Assembly (NCBI GenBank): GCA_947365965.1
Contig: CANAZG010000001.1
Span: forward strand, 1 to 64,000
Source: an uncultured Clostridia bacterium
GTDB taxonomy: Bacteria; Bacillota; Clostridia; Oscillospirales; Oscillospiraceae
Reading direction: 5' to 3'
DNA: 64,000 nucleotides
The notes under the pieces were generated by a model. It did not search any database. It was not told where the DNA came from and saw only the letters and a program-made list of their open reading frames with translations. The translations under genes were made by a program, and so were the position numbers. Positions 28,070-37,802 of this stretch are shown here, in pieces (position 1 is the stretch's first letter; every line of letters begins with the position of its first letter).

Positions 28070-28180
28070 CGGTCTGAAACCACGAAAAAATCTTCCAAAC
28101 CGAAGCTTTTTCTTCACGAGAAGGGCGCGGCGTCCTACAGCGGACCTAGAACCTGTATTCACAATCGGGGGATACAGATT

Positions 28181-28612
28181 CTAAAAATCCTCCGCTGTCT
28201 CGGCTCCCTCTTCCTTTTTCTTCTGCCGGTCATTGATGAAGTTGGTCACCCGGTCCATGACCTCGGGCACCATCTCCACCACCCGGTCCACCGTGTTCAT
28301 GGCGGGCACAGCCACGGGCATAACCCGGGTAATGCCGTCCTTGATGATGAGGAAGGCCACCGGGTCCACCCGGACTCCTGCGGCAACGCCGGCCCCCAGG
28401 TTGGCGGGGTCCTCAACCGCCTTCTGCTTGCCGCCGAAAGCCGCGCCGCCGCCGCCAAAGCCGAAGCTCACCCGGGAAATGGGGATCAAGGTCACGCCGT
28501 CCGGGGTCTGGATGGGCTGGCCAACGATGGTGTTGGTGTCCGCCATCTCCCGCACCTTTGCCATGCTCTCCTGCATCATTTCGCTGAGAGGATTCTTCTT
28601 CTCCATGTCCAT
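28181..28612 (-). CDS. ytfJ: GerW family sporulation protein (YtfJ)
   Basis: 143 aa with the family pattern: IVGQPIQTPDGVTLIPISRVSFGFGGGG, glycine-rich centre and AAGVRVDPVAFLIIKDG. In Bacillus the protein is needed for L-alanine spore germination. It is next to a DUF2953 gene and scpB/scpA, the usual Clostridia/Bacilli order. The stop is followed by a GAATCTGTAT...ATACAGGTTC imperfect hairpin. Confidence 0.92.
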   Translation of the reverse strand: MDMEKKNPLSEMMQESMAKVREMADTNTIVGQPIQTPDGVTLIPISRVSFGFGGGGAAFGGKQKAVEDPANLGAGVAAGVRVDPVAFLIIKDGITRVMPVAVPAMNTVDRVVEMVPEVMDRVTNFINDRQKKKEEGAETAEDF

Positions 28613-28631
28613 ATGCTCCTTTCATGGCCAC

Positions 28632-29321
28632 TCAGGCGGCCTCACTCTCTCCTTCCGCCGGAGCGGTCTCCGCTGCCGGCGGCGGCGAGGCCAGCCTCCG
28701 GAAGCCCAAAAACCACTTCAGCCCGCTCCCACCGGCCCGCAGGACCGCCCATACCGGAATCCAGGGCCGCAGGGACACGCCCACGTCGGCAATGCAGTCC
28801 ATCCGTTCCCCCATAAAATCCGGGAACAGCCGGATGTCCTGGTCCTTGATCCGCACCGCCCGCTCCAAAAGGGGCAGTCCCGCAGACAGGGCGGCGCAGA
28901 GCCGTCCGTACAGCTGGGCTGTGTCCGCCGGGTCAGCGCAGGCGATGAGCAGGTGGACCTTCAGGGGCTCCACTCGGACGCCCCGCCCCGTCCGGCCCAG
29001 CAGACGCGCCAGAATGGGCGGCAGCGTCTCCAGGCTGTAGAGGATCTGGTCCAGGTTGATCTTTGCCCTGGGTTTGGGAGGTTTTTTCTCCCTTTTTTGC
29101 TTTTTCCTCTTTTTCTGTTTTTTGGGGGACGGATCCGCCGATTCCTCCTGGGAGGGCTTCTCCTTTGGCGGGAATATCTGGAGCCGGATCGGACCGTACC
29201 GAACCCACACCGCCAGCGCCCCCTGGTCATAGGAGAGCCGGACCCGGGCCGGTATGGTCAGCGCGATGACCAGCGCCGCAAGAAGCGCCAACAGGATACC
29301 CAGTATCACTCTGCCAACCAA
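28632..29321 (-). CDS. DUF2953 domain protein, membrane-anchored
   Basis: 229 aa with one N-terminal membrane segment (VILGILLALLAALVIALTI), a highly basic low-complexity linker (residues about 65-90, KKQKKRKKQKREKK) and a DUF2953 domain towards the C-terminus. DUF2953 proteins are found in spore-formers next to ytfJ and scpAB; their function is unknown. Spacing of 19 nt to ytfJ indicates co-transcription. Confidence 0.8.
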   Translation of the reverse strand: MVGRVILGILLALLAALVIALTIPARVRLSYDQGALAVWVRYGPIRLQIFPPKEKPSQEESADPSPKKQKKRKKQKREKKPPKPRAKINLDQILYSLETLPPILARLLGRTGRGVRVEPLKVHLLIACADPADTAQLYGRLCAALSAGLPLLERAVRIKDQDIRLFPDFMGERMDCIADVGVSLRPWIPVWAVLRAGGSGLKWFLGFRRLASPPPAAETAPAEGESEAA

Positions 29322-29352
29322 GTCCCTCGCCCCCTCCTCGCATCTTCTCTGT

Positions 29353-29934
29353 TTATGTGGCGGCCCCGCCGGTCTCTTCGTCCGCCTCCTCTCCAGTCAT
29401 CCGCATCTGTCCCTCCTCATCGTCCACCCCCGGCAGGGGCGGCAGATCCTCCAGGGACCGCAGGTGGAAGGAGCGGAGAAAGGTCTGGGTGGTGCGATAG
29501 AGCCGGGGCCGGCCGGGCACCTGCAAGCGCCCGCACTCCTCGATCAGCTTCCGCTCAAGCAGCAGCCCCACGGTGTAGGCGCTGTCCACGCCCCGGATCT
29601 GGTCCACATAGGCCCGGGTGGTGGGCTGGTAGTAGGCGATGACGGCCAGCACCTCCAGGGCAGGCTGACTGAGTCTGGCCGGCCGCCGGATCTCAAAGGC
29701 CCTGCGGATGATGTCCGCGTACTCCGGCGCGGAGCACAGCTGCCAGCTGTCCTCCATGCACACCAGCCGCATCCCCCGGCGCTCAAAGGCGTAGTAGTCC
29801 ATCAGCCGCTGGAGCGCCTCCTCCGCCCGGGGCCGGTCCGTGCCCAGGGCCAGACAGATGCGGTCGATATGTACAGGTTCCCCCGCGGCAAAGAGCACCC
29901 CCTCCGCCGCGGTCTCCAATTCCTTGATTTCCAA
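29353..29934 (-). CDS. scpB: Segregation and condensation protein ScpB
   Basis: Winged-helix (kite) subunit of the Smc-ScpAB condensin. 193 aa with the family core RPARLSQPALEVLAVIAYYQPTTRA and VDQIRGVDSAYTVGLLLERKLI. 32 nt after scpA. Confidence 0.94.
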   Translation of the reverse strand: MEIKELETAAEGVLFAAGEPVHIDRICLALGTDRPRAEEALQRLMDYYAFERRGMRLVCMEDSWQLCSAPEYADIIRRAFEIRRPARLSQPALEVLAVIAYYQPTTRAYVDQIRGVDSAYTVGLLLERKLIEECGRLQVPGRPRLYRTTQTFLRSFHLRSLEDLPPLPGVDDEEGQMRMTGEEADEETGGAAT

Positions 29935-29966
29935 TCCAGTTACCGCCTTTTTGATAAGTTATTCCC

Positions 29967-30743
29967 TCACAGAGGCAGCGCGTCCGCCGTCTCCCCGGTG
30001 GGGGTGACGGTGCACTCGCTCTCGCCGCCGGCTAAATGGATCACCCGGGCCCTGCACAGCTCCAGCACCGCCAGAAAGGTGGCCACCACCTCGCTGCGGC
30101 TGCGGCTGCCCCGGAAGAGGAGCCGGAAGCTGGTGATGCCCCGGCGCAGCCGGTCCATGATCTCCGCCGCCTTGCCCGCCACAGGGTAGGGCTCCTGGCG
30201 GACAATCTCGTCGAAATTGCTCAGGGGCGGCGGCAGCCGACGCTCCTCCCGGTCCGCGATCTCCCCCAGGGCCGCCAGGAGATCCGCCGGCCGGTGGCTG
30301 TACTCGTAGATCTTTCCCTGCTCCAGGGGCTCCGGGTCCCGGCACAGGATGTCCCGGCCGAACTCCCCCATAGGACCCAGGATGGCGGAGACCCACTTGA
30401 TCCGCTCGTAGTTCTCGCTGCTGCGCCGCTCCTCCAGGGAGCGAATCAGCTCCTCCATCTCGCTTTTGGCCTCCTCGTCCTCCAGGGACAGGAGCATTCT
30501 GGTCTTGATGAACATCAGCTGAGCGGCCATGGTGATAAACTCGCTGGCCACCTCCAGATCCATCTGCTGGCGCAGCTCCAGGTAGGCCAGATACTGCTCC
30601 AGAATGAGGGCGATGGGGATATCCTGTATCTCGATCTTGTTCTTGCCCAGCAGATAGAGGATCAGATCCAGCGGGCCCTCAAAGTCCTCCATGCCCTCCC
30701 TGCTGTGCACCACGCTCTCCAATTTATAGACAGGTATATCCAT
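29967..30743 (-). CDS. scpA: Segregation and condensation protein ScpA
   Basis: Kleisin subunit bridging the Smc heads. 258 aa with the N-terminal DFEGPLDLILYLLGKNKIEIQDI and EFITMAAQLMFIKTRMLL signatures and a C-terminal winged helix (RSRSEVVATFLAVLELCRA). Nine nt separate its start from the M50 protease stop. Confidence 0.94.
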   Translation of the reverse strand: MDIPVYKLESVVHSREGMEDFEGPLDLILYLLGKNKIEIQDIPIALILEQYLAYLELRQQMDLEVASEFITMAAQLMFIKTRMLLSLEDEEAKSEMEELIRSLEERRSSENYERIKWVSAILGPMGEFGRDILCRDPEPLEQGKIYEYSHRPADLLAALGEIADREERRLPPPLSNFDEIVRQEPYPVAGKAAEIMDRLRRGITSFRLLFRGSRSRSEVVATFLAVLELCRARVIHLAGGESECTVTPTGETADALPL

Positions 30744-30752
30744 CCAGTCACC

Positions 30753-31415
30753 TCAATGGGGGAAAAATAGGATCATCATCCAGTCAAAGACAGCGGCAAT
30801 GGCGCCGGAGAGGAAGCTCCCTCCCAGATCCAGCCAGATCAGCGCCAGCAAAACCACCATGCCATACCGCTCATAGCGCATAAGGACGTAGTAGGCCCGC
30901 TCCGGCAGCAGGGCGAAGAGCACCTTTGAACCGTCCAAGGGCGGGATGGGGATCAGGTTGAAGAGCCCCAGACCCACGCTCAGCATAGCCGTGGTCAGCA
31001 GGAAATAGAAAAGCCACGCCAGCGCCGGCCCCACCGCAGCCATCCGGAAGATCAGCGACGCCAGAAACAGCGACGCCAGGGCCAGCAGGAAGTTGGATGC
31101 CGGCCCAGCCAGGGCGGTGACGGCCATGCCAGCCTTGGGATTTCGAAAATAGCGCATGTCCACAGGCACCGGCTTGGCCCAGCCGAAGCCGCACAGGAGC
31201 ATGGAGGCCAACCCCAGCCAGTCGATGTGGTGGAGGGGGTTGATGCTCAGACGGCGCATCCGCTTGGCAGTGGGATCCCCCATGGCGTAGGCCGCCAGAC
31301 CATGGCATGTCTCGTGGACGCTCAGGCACAGCAGCACTCCCAGCACCCTTTGAAGCGCTGCCAGAAGACCCTGCCAGTCAAATTGCGCCCATATGTTCTG
31401 TAGATATCCCTGCAT
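30753..31415 (-). CDS. Site-2 protease family (M50) membrane metalloprotease
   Basis: 220 aa from the ATG at 31415 (CAAGGAGA upstream); the ORF-track start 107 residues upstream has no support. Zinc motif HETCHGLAAY in the first membrane segment, and the second motif NLIPIPPLDGSKVLF near residue 160, the NPxPPLDG type of short M50 proteases. Four to five membrane segments. Genes of this type commonly precede scpA in Firmicutes; substrate unknown. Confidence 0.9.
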   Translation of the reverse strand: MQGYLQNIWAQFDWQGLLAALQRVLGVLLCLSVHETCHGLAAYAMGDPTAKRMRRLSINPLHHIDWLGLASMLLCGFGWAKPVPVDMRYFRNPKAGMAVTALAGPASNFLLALASLFLASLIFRMAAVGPALAWLFYFLLTTAMLSVGLGLFNLIPIPPLDGSKVLFALLPERAYYVLMRYERYGMVVLLALIWLDLGGSFLSGAIAAVFDWMMILFFPH

Positions 31416-31659
31416 GTTGTCTCCTTGCGGCCAAGTTTTCGCATTTTTGTTAGTATAGCAGATTTTCCCGCCGATTACAAGCGTCTGCGCGCCTCTTCCC
31501 GGAAATCTATTTACCCAAAGGTCCCGTCCGGTCCAACCGCAGCCCCCCTCCAGCGGCCCGGCGGCCGGTCTCCGCGCCTTACGCCCCAGCGACGAGAAGG
31601 GGCGCCGCTTCCAATATACGGGATATCCTGTCCGCAGCGTGTGTACAGCCGCCCGCGTC

Positions 31660-32034
31660 TCAACGCAGCGGCTCCATCCTTTTCCGGGCCCGCCGGACCC
31701 CCAGAAAGTATGCCAGCAGCTGCGCGGAAAGGGCAATAAGCGACACCGTCACCATAAAGCCAAGGGCGGAAAAGGGCTTGAAGTACCACATCCACTGCTC
31801 CGTTTCAAGCTGCGCCATCAGCAGACAGGAGGACAGAAAGCTCCACGCGTTTCCTATCAGCAGCGCCGCCGGCCGGCGATATCGCACAGCAGCCAGGCAC
31901 AGCAGCGTCATGCCGGCCAGCAGCGGGAGGTACAGCCACATGGTGCGCAGCTGGGCGTCCCCGTACATGGCCAGAAAGGCGTAGGGAACGGAGTACCCCA
32001 GCAGCATGAGAATGGCGGCAGCCCGCTTTTTCAC
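31660..32034 (-). CDS. Hypothetical membrane protein, four predicted membrane segments
   Basis: 124 aa, GTG start overlapping the stop of the DUF5714 gene (GTGA). The sequence is largely four hydrophobic helices (about 5-23, 32-50, 55-72, 88-110) with a basic C-terminus (GVRRARKRMEPLR). I do not recognise the family. Coupling to the DUF5714 gene is the only functional hint. It is followed by a 240-bp GC-rich gap with no coding signal. Confidence 0.7.
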   Translation of the reverse strand: MKKRAAAILMLLGYSVPYAFLAMYGDAQLRTMWLYLPLLAGMTLLCLAAVRYRRPAALLIGNAWSFLSSCLLMAQLETEQWMWYFKPFSALGFMVTVSLIALSAQLLAYFLGVRRARKRMEPLR

Positions 32035-32747
32035 TGGTTTGCCTCCGCCCTATCCTCTGCCCGTCCCGGGGAGAAGGGGCACCGCTTCCCGATGCACTGG
32101 TTGTTCTGCCCGCAGCGGGTGCATACCGGCGTCCGCCGGGTCATCTCCACGCCCCAGGTCTCCCGGGCAAAGTCGATGGCCTCCAGGATGGAGAGATAGG
32201 AGTCCCGCTTGCAGCACCGGGGCCCCCCGATCTCGCCGATCCGCGCCAGGGACCGGGCGGTCATCCGGTGGGAGACGCCCCAGGCCTCCCCGGCCAGGGG
32301 TGTGGACCCGGACACAATGGACGCGAACATGCCCGCGCTGAGCCCTGCGCCGCAGGCACCCCAGAATCCGCAGGCCCCGCCGGGCACGTTCCTGCCCCGG
32401 CTGAGCATCTCCGGCAGCGCCGTCTCCAGCTCCACCGTTCCCCCGGCATTGCGGAAGGCGGTGAGCAGGGCCGCGCCCACCATGACGTGGTGCTCCGGAC
32501 CGTGCATGTGGCAGAAGGGCTGGCTCATCAGCTTCTCCATGATCTCCAGGGGGGCCGCGCTCCTCTCCGCCAGACAGATGGACACGATCTGGTCCATGCC
32601 CTGGGTGTGGCAGTCGCTGCATACATAGTGGCCCGCCTCGCACCGGGTCCGGCTGTTCTCCGTCCGGCCGCACAGCCGGCACGTCATGGGCTCCTCTCGC
32701 TCCAGATAGGCCAGCTTGGCCCCGCAGATCAGACATTCCTCGTTCAT
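32031..32747 (-). CDS. DUF5714 domain protein, cysteine-rich
   Basis: 238 aa with an N-terminal zinc-ribbon-like part (CLICGAKLAYLEREEPMTCRLCG, CEAGHYVCSDCH) and a C-terminal CxRCxQNNQCIGKRC cluster, together with GACGFWGACGAG. This matches DUF5714, found in anaerobes and sometimes attached to SAM methyltransferases. The number of paired cysteines suggests zinc or Fe-S binding. It overlaps the ppk1 stop by 4 nt. No experimental function that I know. Confidence 0.8.
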   Translation of the reverse strand: MNEECLICGAKLAYLEREEPMTCRLCGRTENSRTRCEAGHYVCSDCHTQGMDQIVSICLAERSAAPLEIMEKLMSQPFCHMHGPEHHVMVGAALLTAFRNAGGTVELETALPEMLSRGRNVPGGACGFWGACGAGLSAGMFASIVSGSTPLAGEAWGVSHRMTARSLARIGEIGGPRCCKRDSYLSILEAIDFARETWGVEMTRRTPVCTRCGQNNQCIGKRCPFSPGRAEDRAEANQ

Positions 32748-34900
32748 TTTCTTCTCTCTCCCTTTCTCTCATTTTTCCGCCGCCCCGTCAGGCCGCCCAG
32801 CAGCCGGCGGAACCCCTCCGGCCGGGCCGTCTGAGGCTCCGGGCGGTGGATGGAGGTCTCCATAAAGACCTCCTGGCTGTTGCAGGGGGCCAGGGTGTTC
32901 ACCTTCCGGCAGTAGGAGCCGTCAGGCAGCAGGGAGCTGGCCTTTACGTTGTCCTCCAGCTGGGTGTGGAGGATCCACAGCAGCTGCTCCCGCACCTGCC
33001 GGTCATAGACGGGACAGGCGATCTCCACCCGGTGATTCAGGTTGCGGGTCATGAGGTCCGCCGAGGCGATGTACACCACCGCGTCCCTCCCCCGGCCGAA
33101 GCAGTAGATCCGCCCGTGCTCCAGAAACCGGCCCACGATGCTGGTGACGTGGATGTTCTCCGTGCGGGCGGCGATGCCCGGGCGCAGGCAGCAGATGCCC
33201 CGGAGGATCAGCTGCACCTGCACCCCCGCCTGGGAGGCCTCCGCCAGCTTGTCCATCACCTCCCGCTCGGTCATGGAGTTGGCCTTGATGCGGATGCGCC
33301 CCTCCGGCCCCTTGGCGATCTCCCGGTCAATGAGCTCCAGGAGCCGGGGCTTGATGCCCGCAGGGGCCACCAGCAGGTGGCGGTAGGTCCCCTCCAGGTT
33401 CCCCACCAGCATGTTCTGGAAGAAGGCCGTGCCGTCCAGGCCGATCTGCTCGTCGGCGGTCATGAGGCTCAGGTCCGTGTACTGCTCGTTGGTGTGCTCG
33501 TTGTAGTTGCCCGTGCCGATCTGGGTGACATAGCTGAGCCTGTCCCCCCTGCGCAGGGTGATAAGACAGATCTTGCTGTGGCACTTGTACTCCTCCACCC
33601 CGTAGATCACCTTGCACCCCGACTCCTCCAGCAGCCGGGACCAGGAAATGTTGTTGGCCTCGTCAAACCGGGCCCGCAGCTCCATGAGCACCGTCACCTC
33701 CTTGCCGTTCTCCGCAGCCTTGCAGAGGATGTGGGCCACCCGGGAGGAGGAGGCCAGCCGGTAGATGGTGATCCGGATGGCCAGCACGTCCGGCCGCTCC
33801 GCGGCCTCGTCCAGCATCCGCAGGAAGGGGTCCACCCCGTCGAAGGGGAAGAAGAGCAGCCGGTCCCGGCGGCGGACCTGATCGATGACGCTGGCCTTGG
33901 GGTCCAGATCCGCAGGCCAGCGGGGACGGTAGGGCGGAAAGCTGAGGGCCGCCGCCCGCTCCGCCGGCAGGGTGCGGATGAGCTCAAAGACGTGCTTCAT
34001 CCCAAGGGGGCTCCGGTCCACGTAGATCTGGCGGCTCTCCACCCGGATGCGGCTCTTGAGCAGCTTCATGAACTCCCCGCCCATCTTCCTCGAGAGCTCC
34101 AGCCGCACCACCGACTGGCTGGCCCGCTTCTTGAGCAGCTTGCTCATGCGGCTGCGGATATCCTCACCCTCCAGCAGCTCCGCGTCCAGGCTCAGCTCCG
34201 CGCTGCGGGTGACGCACAGGACGCAGGCGCTCTCCACCTTGAACTCCCCGAACAGGGTGGGCGCGTAGTGGTGGAGCACCGTCTCCATGCGGATGGACCG
34301 CCCCGAATCCCCGGGCATGGAGAGAAAGGCGGGCAGACGCTCCGGCACCGGCAGAAGGCCCAGGGACGCGGCCCCCTTCTTCCCCCGCAGCAGGGCCGCC
34401 ACGTACAGCGCTTTATTGGCCAAATGGGGAAAGGGGTGGTGGGCGTCCACGATCTGGGGCGAGAGCACGGGGAGGATCTTGGTCTTGTAGCAGGCGGAGA
34501 CGAACTTCCGCTCCTCCCCTGTCAGCTCGTCCATGGTGAGATCGCAGATCCCCTCCCGCCGCAGAAGGGCCGACACATCGTCGTACAGACGGTTCTTGAT
34601 CTCAATGAGGCCCGGGATCACGCTGTAGATCTGCTCCAGCTGTCCCGACGGGGTCAGACCGGTTTTGTTGTCGATCTCCCTCGGCGACACCAGGGACAGG
34701 TCAAACAGGTTCCCCACCCGGACCATAAAAAATTCGTCCAGATTGCTGGTAAAGATGGCGATGAACTTCAGCCGCTCCAGCAGAGGCACTGTCTCGTCCC
34801 CCGCCTCCTCCAGCACCCGGCGGTTAAACCGCAGCCAGCTCAGCTCACGGTTCTGGGTATAGCTGTACCGTTCCGTTCCCGGCTCCTGACTTGTCATCAT
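32744..34900 (-). CDS. ppk1: Polyphosphate kinase 1
   Basis: Reversible polymerisation of the gamma-phosphate of ATP into polyphosphate, membrane-associated. 718 aa, standard size: N-terminal NRELSWLRFNRRVLEEA, ITSNLDEFF-like IFTSNLDEFFMVRVG, head domain, and two PLD-like C-terminal domains with the autophosphorylated His in YKCHSKICLITLRR and QIGTGNYNEHTNEQYTDLSLM. It is the upstream member of a ppk1-DUF5714-membrane protein set. Confidence 0.95.
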   Translation of the reverse strand: MMTSQEPGTERYSYTQNRELSWLRFNRRVLEEAGDETVPLLERLKFIAIFTSNLDEFFMVRVGNLFDLSLVSPREIDNKTGLTPSGQLEQIYSVIPGLIEIKNRLYDDVSALLRREGICDLTMDELTGEERKFVSACYKTKILPVLSPQIVDAHHPFPHLANKALYVAALLRGKKGAASLGLLPVPERLPAFLSMPGDSGRSIRMETVLHHYAPTLFGEFKVESACVLCVTRSAELSLDAELLEGEDIRSRMSKLLKKRASQSVVRLELSRKMGGEFMKLLKSRIRVESRQIYVDRSPLGMKHVFELIRTLPAERAAALSFPPYRPRWPADLDPKASVIDQVRRRDRLLFFPFDGVDPFLRMLDEAAERPDVLAIRITIYRLASSSRVAHILCKAAENGKEVTVLMELRARFDEANNISWSRLLEESGCKVIYGVEEYKCHSKICLITLRRGDRLSYVTQIGTGNYNEHTNEQYTDLSLMTADEQIGLDGTAFFQNMLVGNLEGTYRHLLVAPAGIKPRLLELIDREIAKGPEGRIRIKANSMTEREVMDKLAEASQAGVQVQLILRGICCLRPGIAARTENIHVTSIVGRFLEHGRIYCFGRGRDAVVYIASADLMTRNLNHRVEIACPVYDRQVREQLLWILHTQLEDNVKASSLLPDGSYCRKVNTLAPCNSQEVFMETSIHRPEPQTARPEGFRRLLGGLTGRRKNERKGERRK

Positions 34901-34985
34901 CCTGCGCTCCCCCCACGGCCCGGCTCCCCCGCAGGGGCCGGGCCTTCCTTATTATATATAGTATATCGTATGGTCCGGCCGGGCT

Positions 34986-36467
34986 CTACTCCTCCGCCCA
35001 GCGGAAGGACCGCTCCACGGCCCTGCGCCAGCCCCTGAGCTTCTCCTCCCGCTCCTCGGGCGCGATGGCGGGGGTGAAGGTCCGGTCCACAGCCCAGTTG
35101 CGCTCCACGTCCTCCAGCCCGGACCAGAAGCCCACGGCCAGACCCGCCAGATAGGCGGCCCCCAGGGCCGTGGTCTCCACGCACACCGGGCGGTTGACGG
35201 CGGTTTGCAGGATGTCCGCCTGGAGCTGCATGAGCACGTTGTTGGCGCTGGCTCCGCCGTCCACCTTCAGGGAGGCGAGGGCGATGCCGGAGTCCGCCCG
35301 CATGGCGTCCAGAACGTCGCTGACCTGATAGGCGATGGACTCCAGGGTGGCCCGGATGATGTGGTCCTTGTTCACCCCCCGAGTCAGACCCACAATGGCC
35401 CCCCGGGCGTACTGGTCCCAGTGGGGCGCGCCCAGGCCGGTGAAAGCGGGGACCACGTAGCAGCCGGCGGTGTCCTTGACCTTGCCGGCGTGGTACTCAC
35501 TGTCCGCGGCGGAGTCGATGAGCCGCATCTCGTCCCGCAGCCACTGGATAGCCGCCCCGGCCACAAAGATGGACCCCTCCAGGGCGTACTGGACCGTTCC
35601 GTCCAGGCCCCAGGCTATGGTGGTCACCAGACCGTTGCGGGAGAACACCGGCTTCTCCCCGGTGTTCATCAGCAGGAAGCAGCCTGTGCCGTAGGTATTT
35701 TTTGCCTGCCCCGGCCGGAAGCAGGTCTGGCCGAAGAGAGCGGCCTGCTGGTCCCCCGCCGCCCCGGCAATGGGGATGGGGGCGCCAAAGAAGGAGGGGT
35801 CCGTCTCGCCGTAGACGCAGCTGGAGGGTTTTGCCTGGGGCAGCATGGACCGTGGGATATCCATGCGGTCCAGAATTTCCTGGTCCCAGTCCAGAGTGTT
35901 GATGTTAAAGAGCATGGTCCGGGAGGCGTTGGAGTAGTCCGTCACGTGGACCCGCCCCCCGGTGAGCTTCCAGATCAGCCACGTCTCCACGGTGCCGAAG
36001 AGGAGCTCCCCCGCCCGCGCCCGGGCCCCGGGCACGTTGTCCAGAATCCACTTGATCTTTGGCCCGGAGAAATAGGCGTCCGCCACCAGTCCGGTTCGCT
36101 GGCGCAGGTCCTCGGCGCTCTCCTTGAGCGTGTCGCAGTAGGCGCTGGTGCGCCGGCACTGCCACACAATGGCGTTGCACACCGGCTCCCCGGTGGCCCT
36201 GTCCCAGACGATGGTGGTCTCCCGCTGGTTGGTGATGCCGATGGCGGCCACGTCGGCGGCCGTGGCCCCGATCTTGCCCATGGCCTCCGCCGCCACCCCC
36301 AGCTGGGTGGCCCAGATCTCCCGGGCGTCGTGCTCCACCCAGCCCGGCCGGGGGAAAATCTGGGTGAACTCCTTCTGGGCCGAGGAGCAGATATTGCCCT
36401 GCCGGTCAAAGAGGATGCAGCGGTTGCTGGTGGTGCCTGCGTCAAAGGCCATGATGTACTTTGCCAT
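34986..36467 (-). CDS. glpK: Glycerol kinase
   Basis: FGGY kinase making glycerol-3-phosphate. 493 aa: [18 protein letters not shown] at the N-terminus, [25 protein letters not shown] and [21 protein letters not shown]. No glpF, glpD or glpO lies next to it, so it probably serves lipid-precursor salvage or glycerol use with genes elsewhere. Confidence 0.96.
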   Translation of the reverse strand: MAKYIMAFDAGTTSNRCILFDRQGNICSSAQKEFTQIFPRPGWVEHDAREIWATQLGVAAEAMGKIGATAADVAAIGITNQRETTIVWDRATGEPVCNAIVWQCRRTSAYCDTLKESAEDLRQRTGLVADAYFSGPKIKWILDNVPGARARAGELLFGTVETWLIWKLTGGRVHVTDYSNASRTMLFNINTLDWDQEILDRMDIPRSMLPQAKPSSCVYGETDPSFFGAPIPIAGAAGDQQAALFGQTCFRPGQAKNTYGTGCFLLMNTGEKPVFSRNGLVTTIAWGLDGTVQYALEGSIFVAGAAIQWLRDEMRLIDSAADSEYHAGKVKDTAGCYVVPAFTGLGAPHWDQYARGAIVGLTRGVNKDHIIRATLESIAYQVSDVLDAMRADSGIALASLKVDGGASANNVLMQLQADILQTAVNRPVCVETTALGAAYLAGLAVGFWSGLEDVERNWAVDRTFTPAIAPEEREEKLRGWRRAVERSFRWAEE

Positions 36468-36485
36468 AGTCCCGTTCCTCCCGTC

Positions 36486-36824
36486 TTATTTCTTGAAGCG
36501 ATTGCCGGTATTACAGTAGATCACCACGAAAATCACAGAAATGACCACATAGAGCGTATATCCGATAGAGAGCCAGCTGAGCTTGAGGATTCCCCCGATG
36601 GCGATGGCCGGCGTCAGCAGGGCCACGCTCAGCAGATATCTGCCCATGAATTTACACAGGGCCTCCGCGTCGTACTTCTCCCGCTCCCTTTTGTCCATGG
36701 TGTTGAACCCGGCGATGAGCCACGCCCCCCTGCCCCGCAGCAGGGGGATGGACATGAGCAACATCAGCAGGGTGATGATCCCCACGATCACGCACGCCGC
36801 AACGTCATTTCCTGTCAGATGCAC
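36486..36824 (-). CDS. DUF3784 family small membrane protein
   Basis: 112 aa from a GTG at 36824 with GGGAGG about 6 nt upstream; the longer ORF-track start lies inside the M28 gene in another frame. Three membrane helices (about 6-25, 55-72, 80-105) and the short conserved loop AGFNTMDKREREKYD, which is the DUF3784 hallmark. Function unknown; such proteins are common in Clostridia. Confidence 0.78.
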   Translation of the reverse strand: MHLTGNDVAACVIVGIITLLMLLMSIPLLRGRGAWLIAGFNTMDKREREKYDAEALCKFMGRYLLSVALLTPAIAIGGILKLSWLSIGYTLYVVISVIFVVIYCNTGNRFKK

Positions 36825-36835
36825 GCCGCGCCTCC

Positions 36836-37780
36836 CTACTGCTCCAGGTACAGGGGCAGGAACCGCGCCAGCCCCTCCGTCACATAGGCGATATTGTCCT
36901 CGTCCAGCGCCGTGTCCCGCCTGGTGCGCAGGTGGGGGATGTAGTACCCCAGACCCGCCAGATGGCGGCAGGCGCACACCACCACGTGGAACTTGAATTT
37001 CCGGTTGTCGGAGGGGTAGTAGTGGAGACCCTTTGTCCGCAGATGGGGCTCCATGGTCCCCCCCTGGGGGAAGGCCTCCTCCAGGGCCTCCAGCAGCCGG
37101 CTGTCCCAGCGGCTGTGCTTGGAGGGCAGCAGCAGCAGGTGCTCCCCGTCCCCCACGCAGTCTATGTCAATGAACAGGTTCCCCGCCGCCTTGTCAATGT
37201 GCCGCTTCCTGAAGGCCGAGGCCCCCAGCAGGTTCCGCTCATTGTTGTCCAGGAACACCAGACACACCCGCTTGTCGTATCCCACTGCCCGGGCGGCGGC
37301 CAGCAGGGCCACCACCCCGGAGGACCCGCCGTTGGCGTTGGACTGATTGGCGGGTCCGTAGGCGGCCAGCCACAGCCCCGCCACCGCCAGGATCAGAAAT
37401 AGGGGCAGCATCAGCTCCGGCTTGTTCAGCGGAAAGCTGACCGCCAGAGCCAGGGCGAAGGCTGCGGCCGCCAGCAGCAGGGCCGCCGTAAAATGGTAGG
37501 CCACGTGGGCCGCCACATTGGTGGGCGAGACGAAGTCCGGCAGCAGCATCCGGGAGGCGGTGTCGTAGTGGGTGCAGAGGAATACGTTGGCCCGGTCCGG
37601 ATCCCCGGCCACGATGTTGACGCTGCCGTTGAACTTGCCGTAGGTCTCCTCCCAGGGCCGCCAGCCGGCCCGCTTCAGCTCCCGCAGGATCCACTGGCGG
37701 CACTCCGCCTTCTGTCCGCTGGTCCTGCGCACCGGGTGGACCGTCAGCAGGTATTTCTTGATGTCCTGAATATCCTTCAT
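36836..37780 (-). CDS. M28 family zinc peptidase with membrane segments
   Basis: 314 aa. First zinc ligand region CTHYDTASRM (about 68-77), bridging Asp region SNANGGSSGVVALL, FLDNNERNLLGA in place of the usual DxEExGLxGS, and IDIDCVGDG. Two hydrophobic helices (about 95-117, 122-140) are inserted between the first zinc ligand and the second half, so the enzyme is probably membrane-anchored. Aminopeptidase-type activity is likely, but substrate is unknown. Confidence 0.82.
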   Translation of the reverse strand: MKDIQDIKKYLLTVHPVRRTSGQKAECRQWILRELKRAGWRPWEETYGKFNGSVNIVAGDPDRANVFLCTHYDTASRMLLPDFVSPTNVAAHVAYHFTAALLLAAAAFALALAVSFPLNKPELMLPLFLILAVAGLWLAAYGPANQSNANGGSSGVVALLAAARAVGYDKRVCLVFLDNNERNLLGASAFRKRHIDKAAGNLFIDIDCVGDGEHLLLLPSKHSRWDSRLLEALEEAFPQGGTMEPHLRTKGLHYYPSDNRKFKFHVVVCACRHLAGLGYYIPHLRTRRDTALDEDNIAYVTEGLARFLPLYLEQ

Positions 37781-37802
37781 ACTTTCATTCCTTATTTTTC
37801 TC

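Noticed and set aside
28149-28181. Dispersed repeat shared between 28.15 kb and 55.5 kb (CCTGTATTCA / CCCGTATTCA with CGGGGG)
   Set aside because: Similarity covers only about 20 bp with mismatches; it may reflect a common hairpin form or chance, so I did not list it as a repeat.
30753-31736. 327-aa extended M50 protease
   Set aside because: The extension is non-hydrophobic, low-complexity and lacks a ribosome-binding site, whereas 31415 has AAGGAGA at good spacing.
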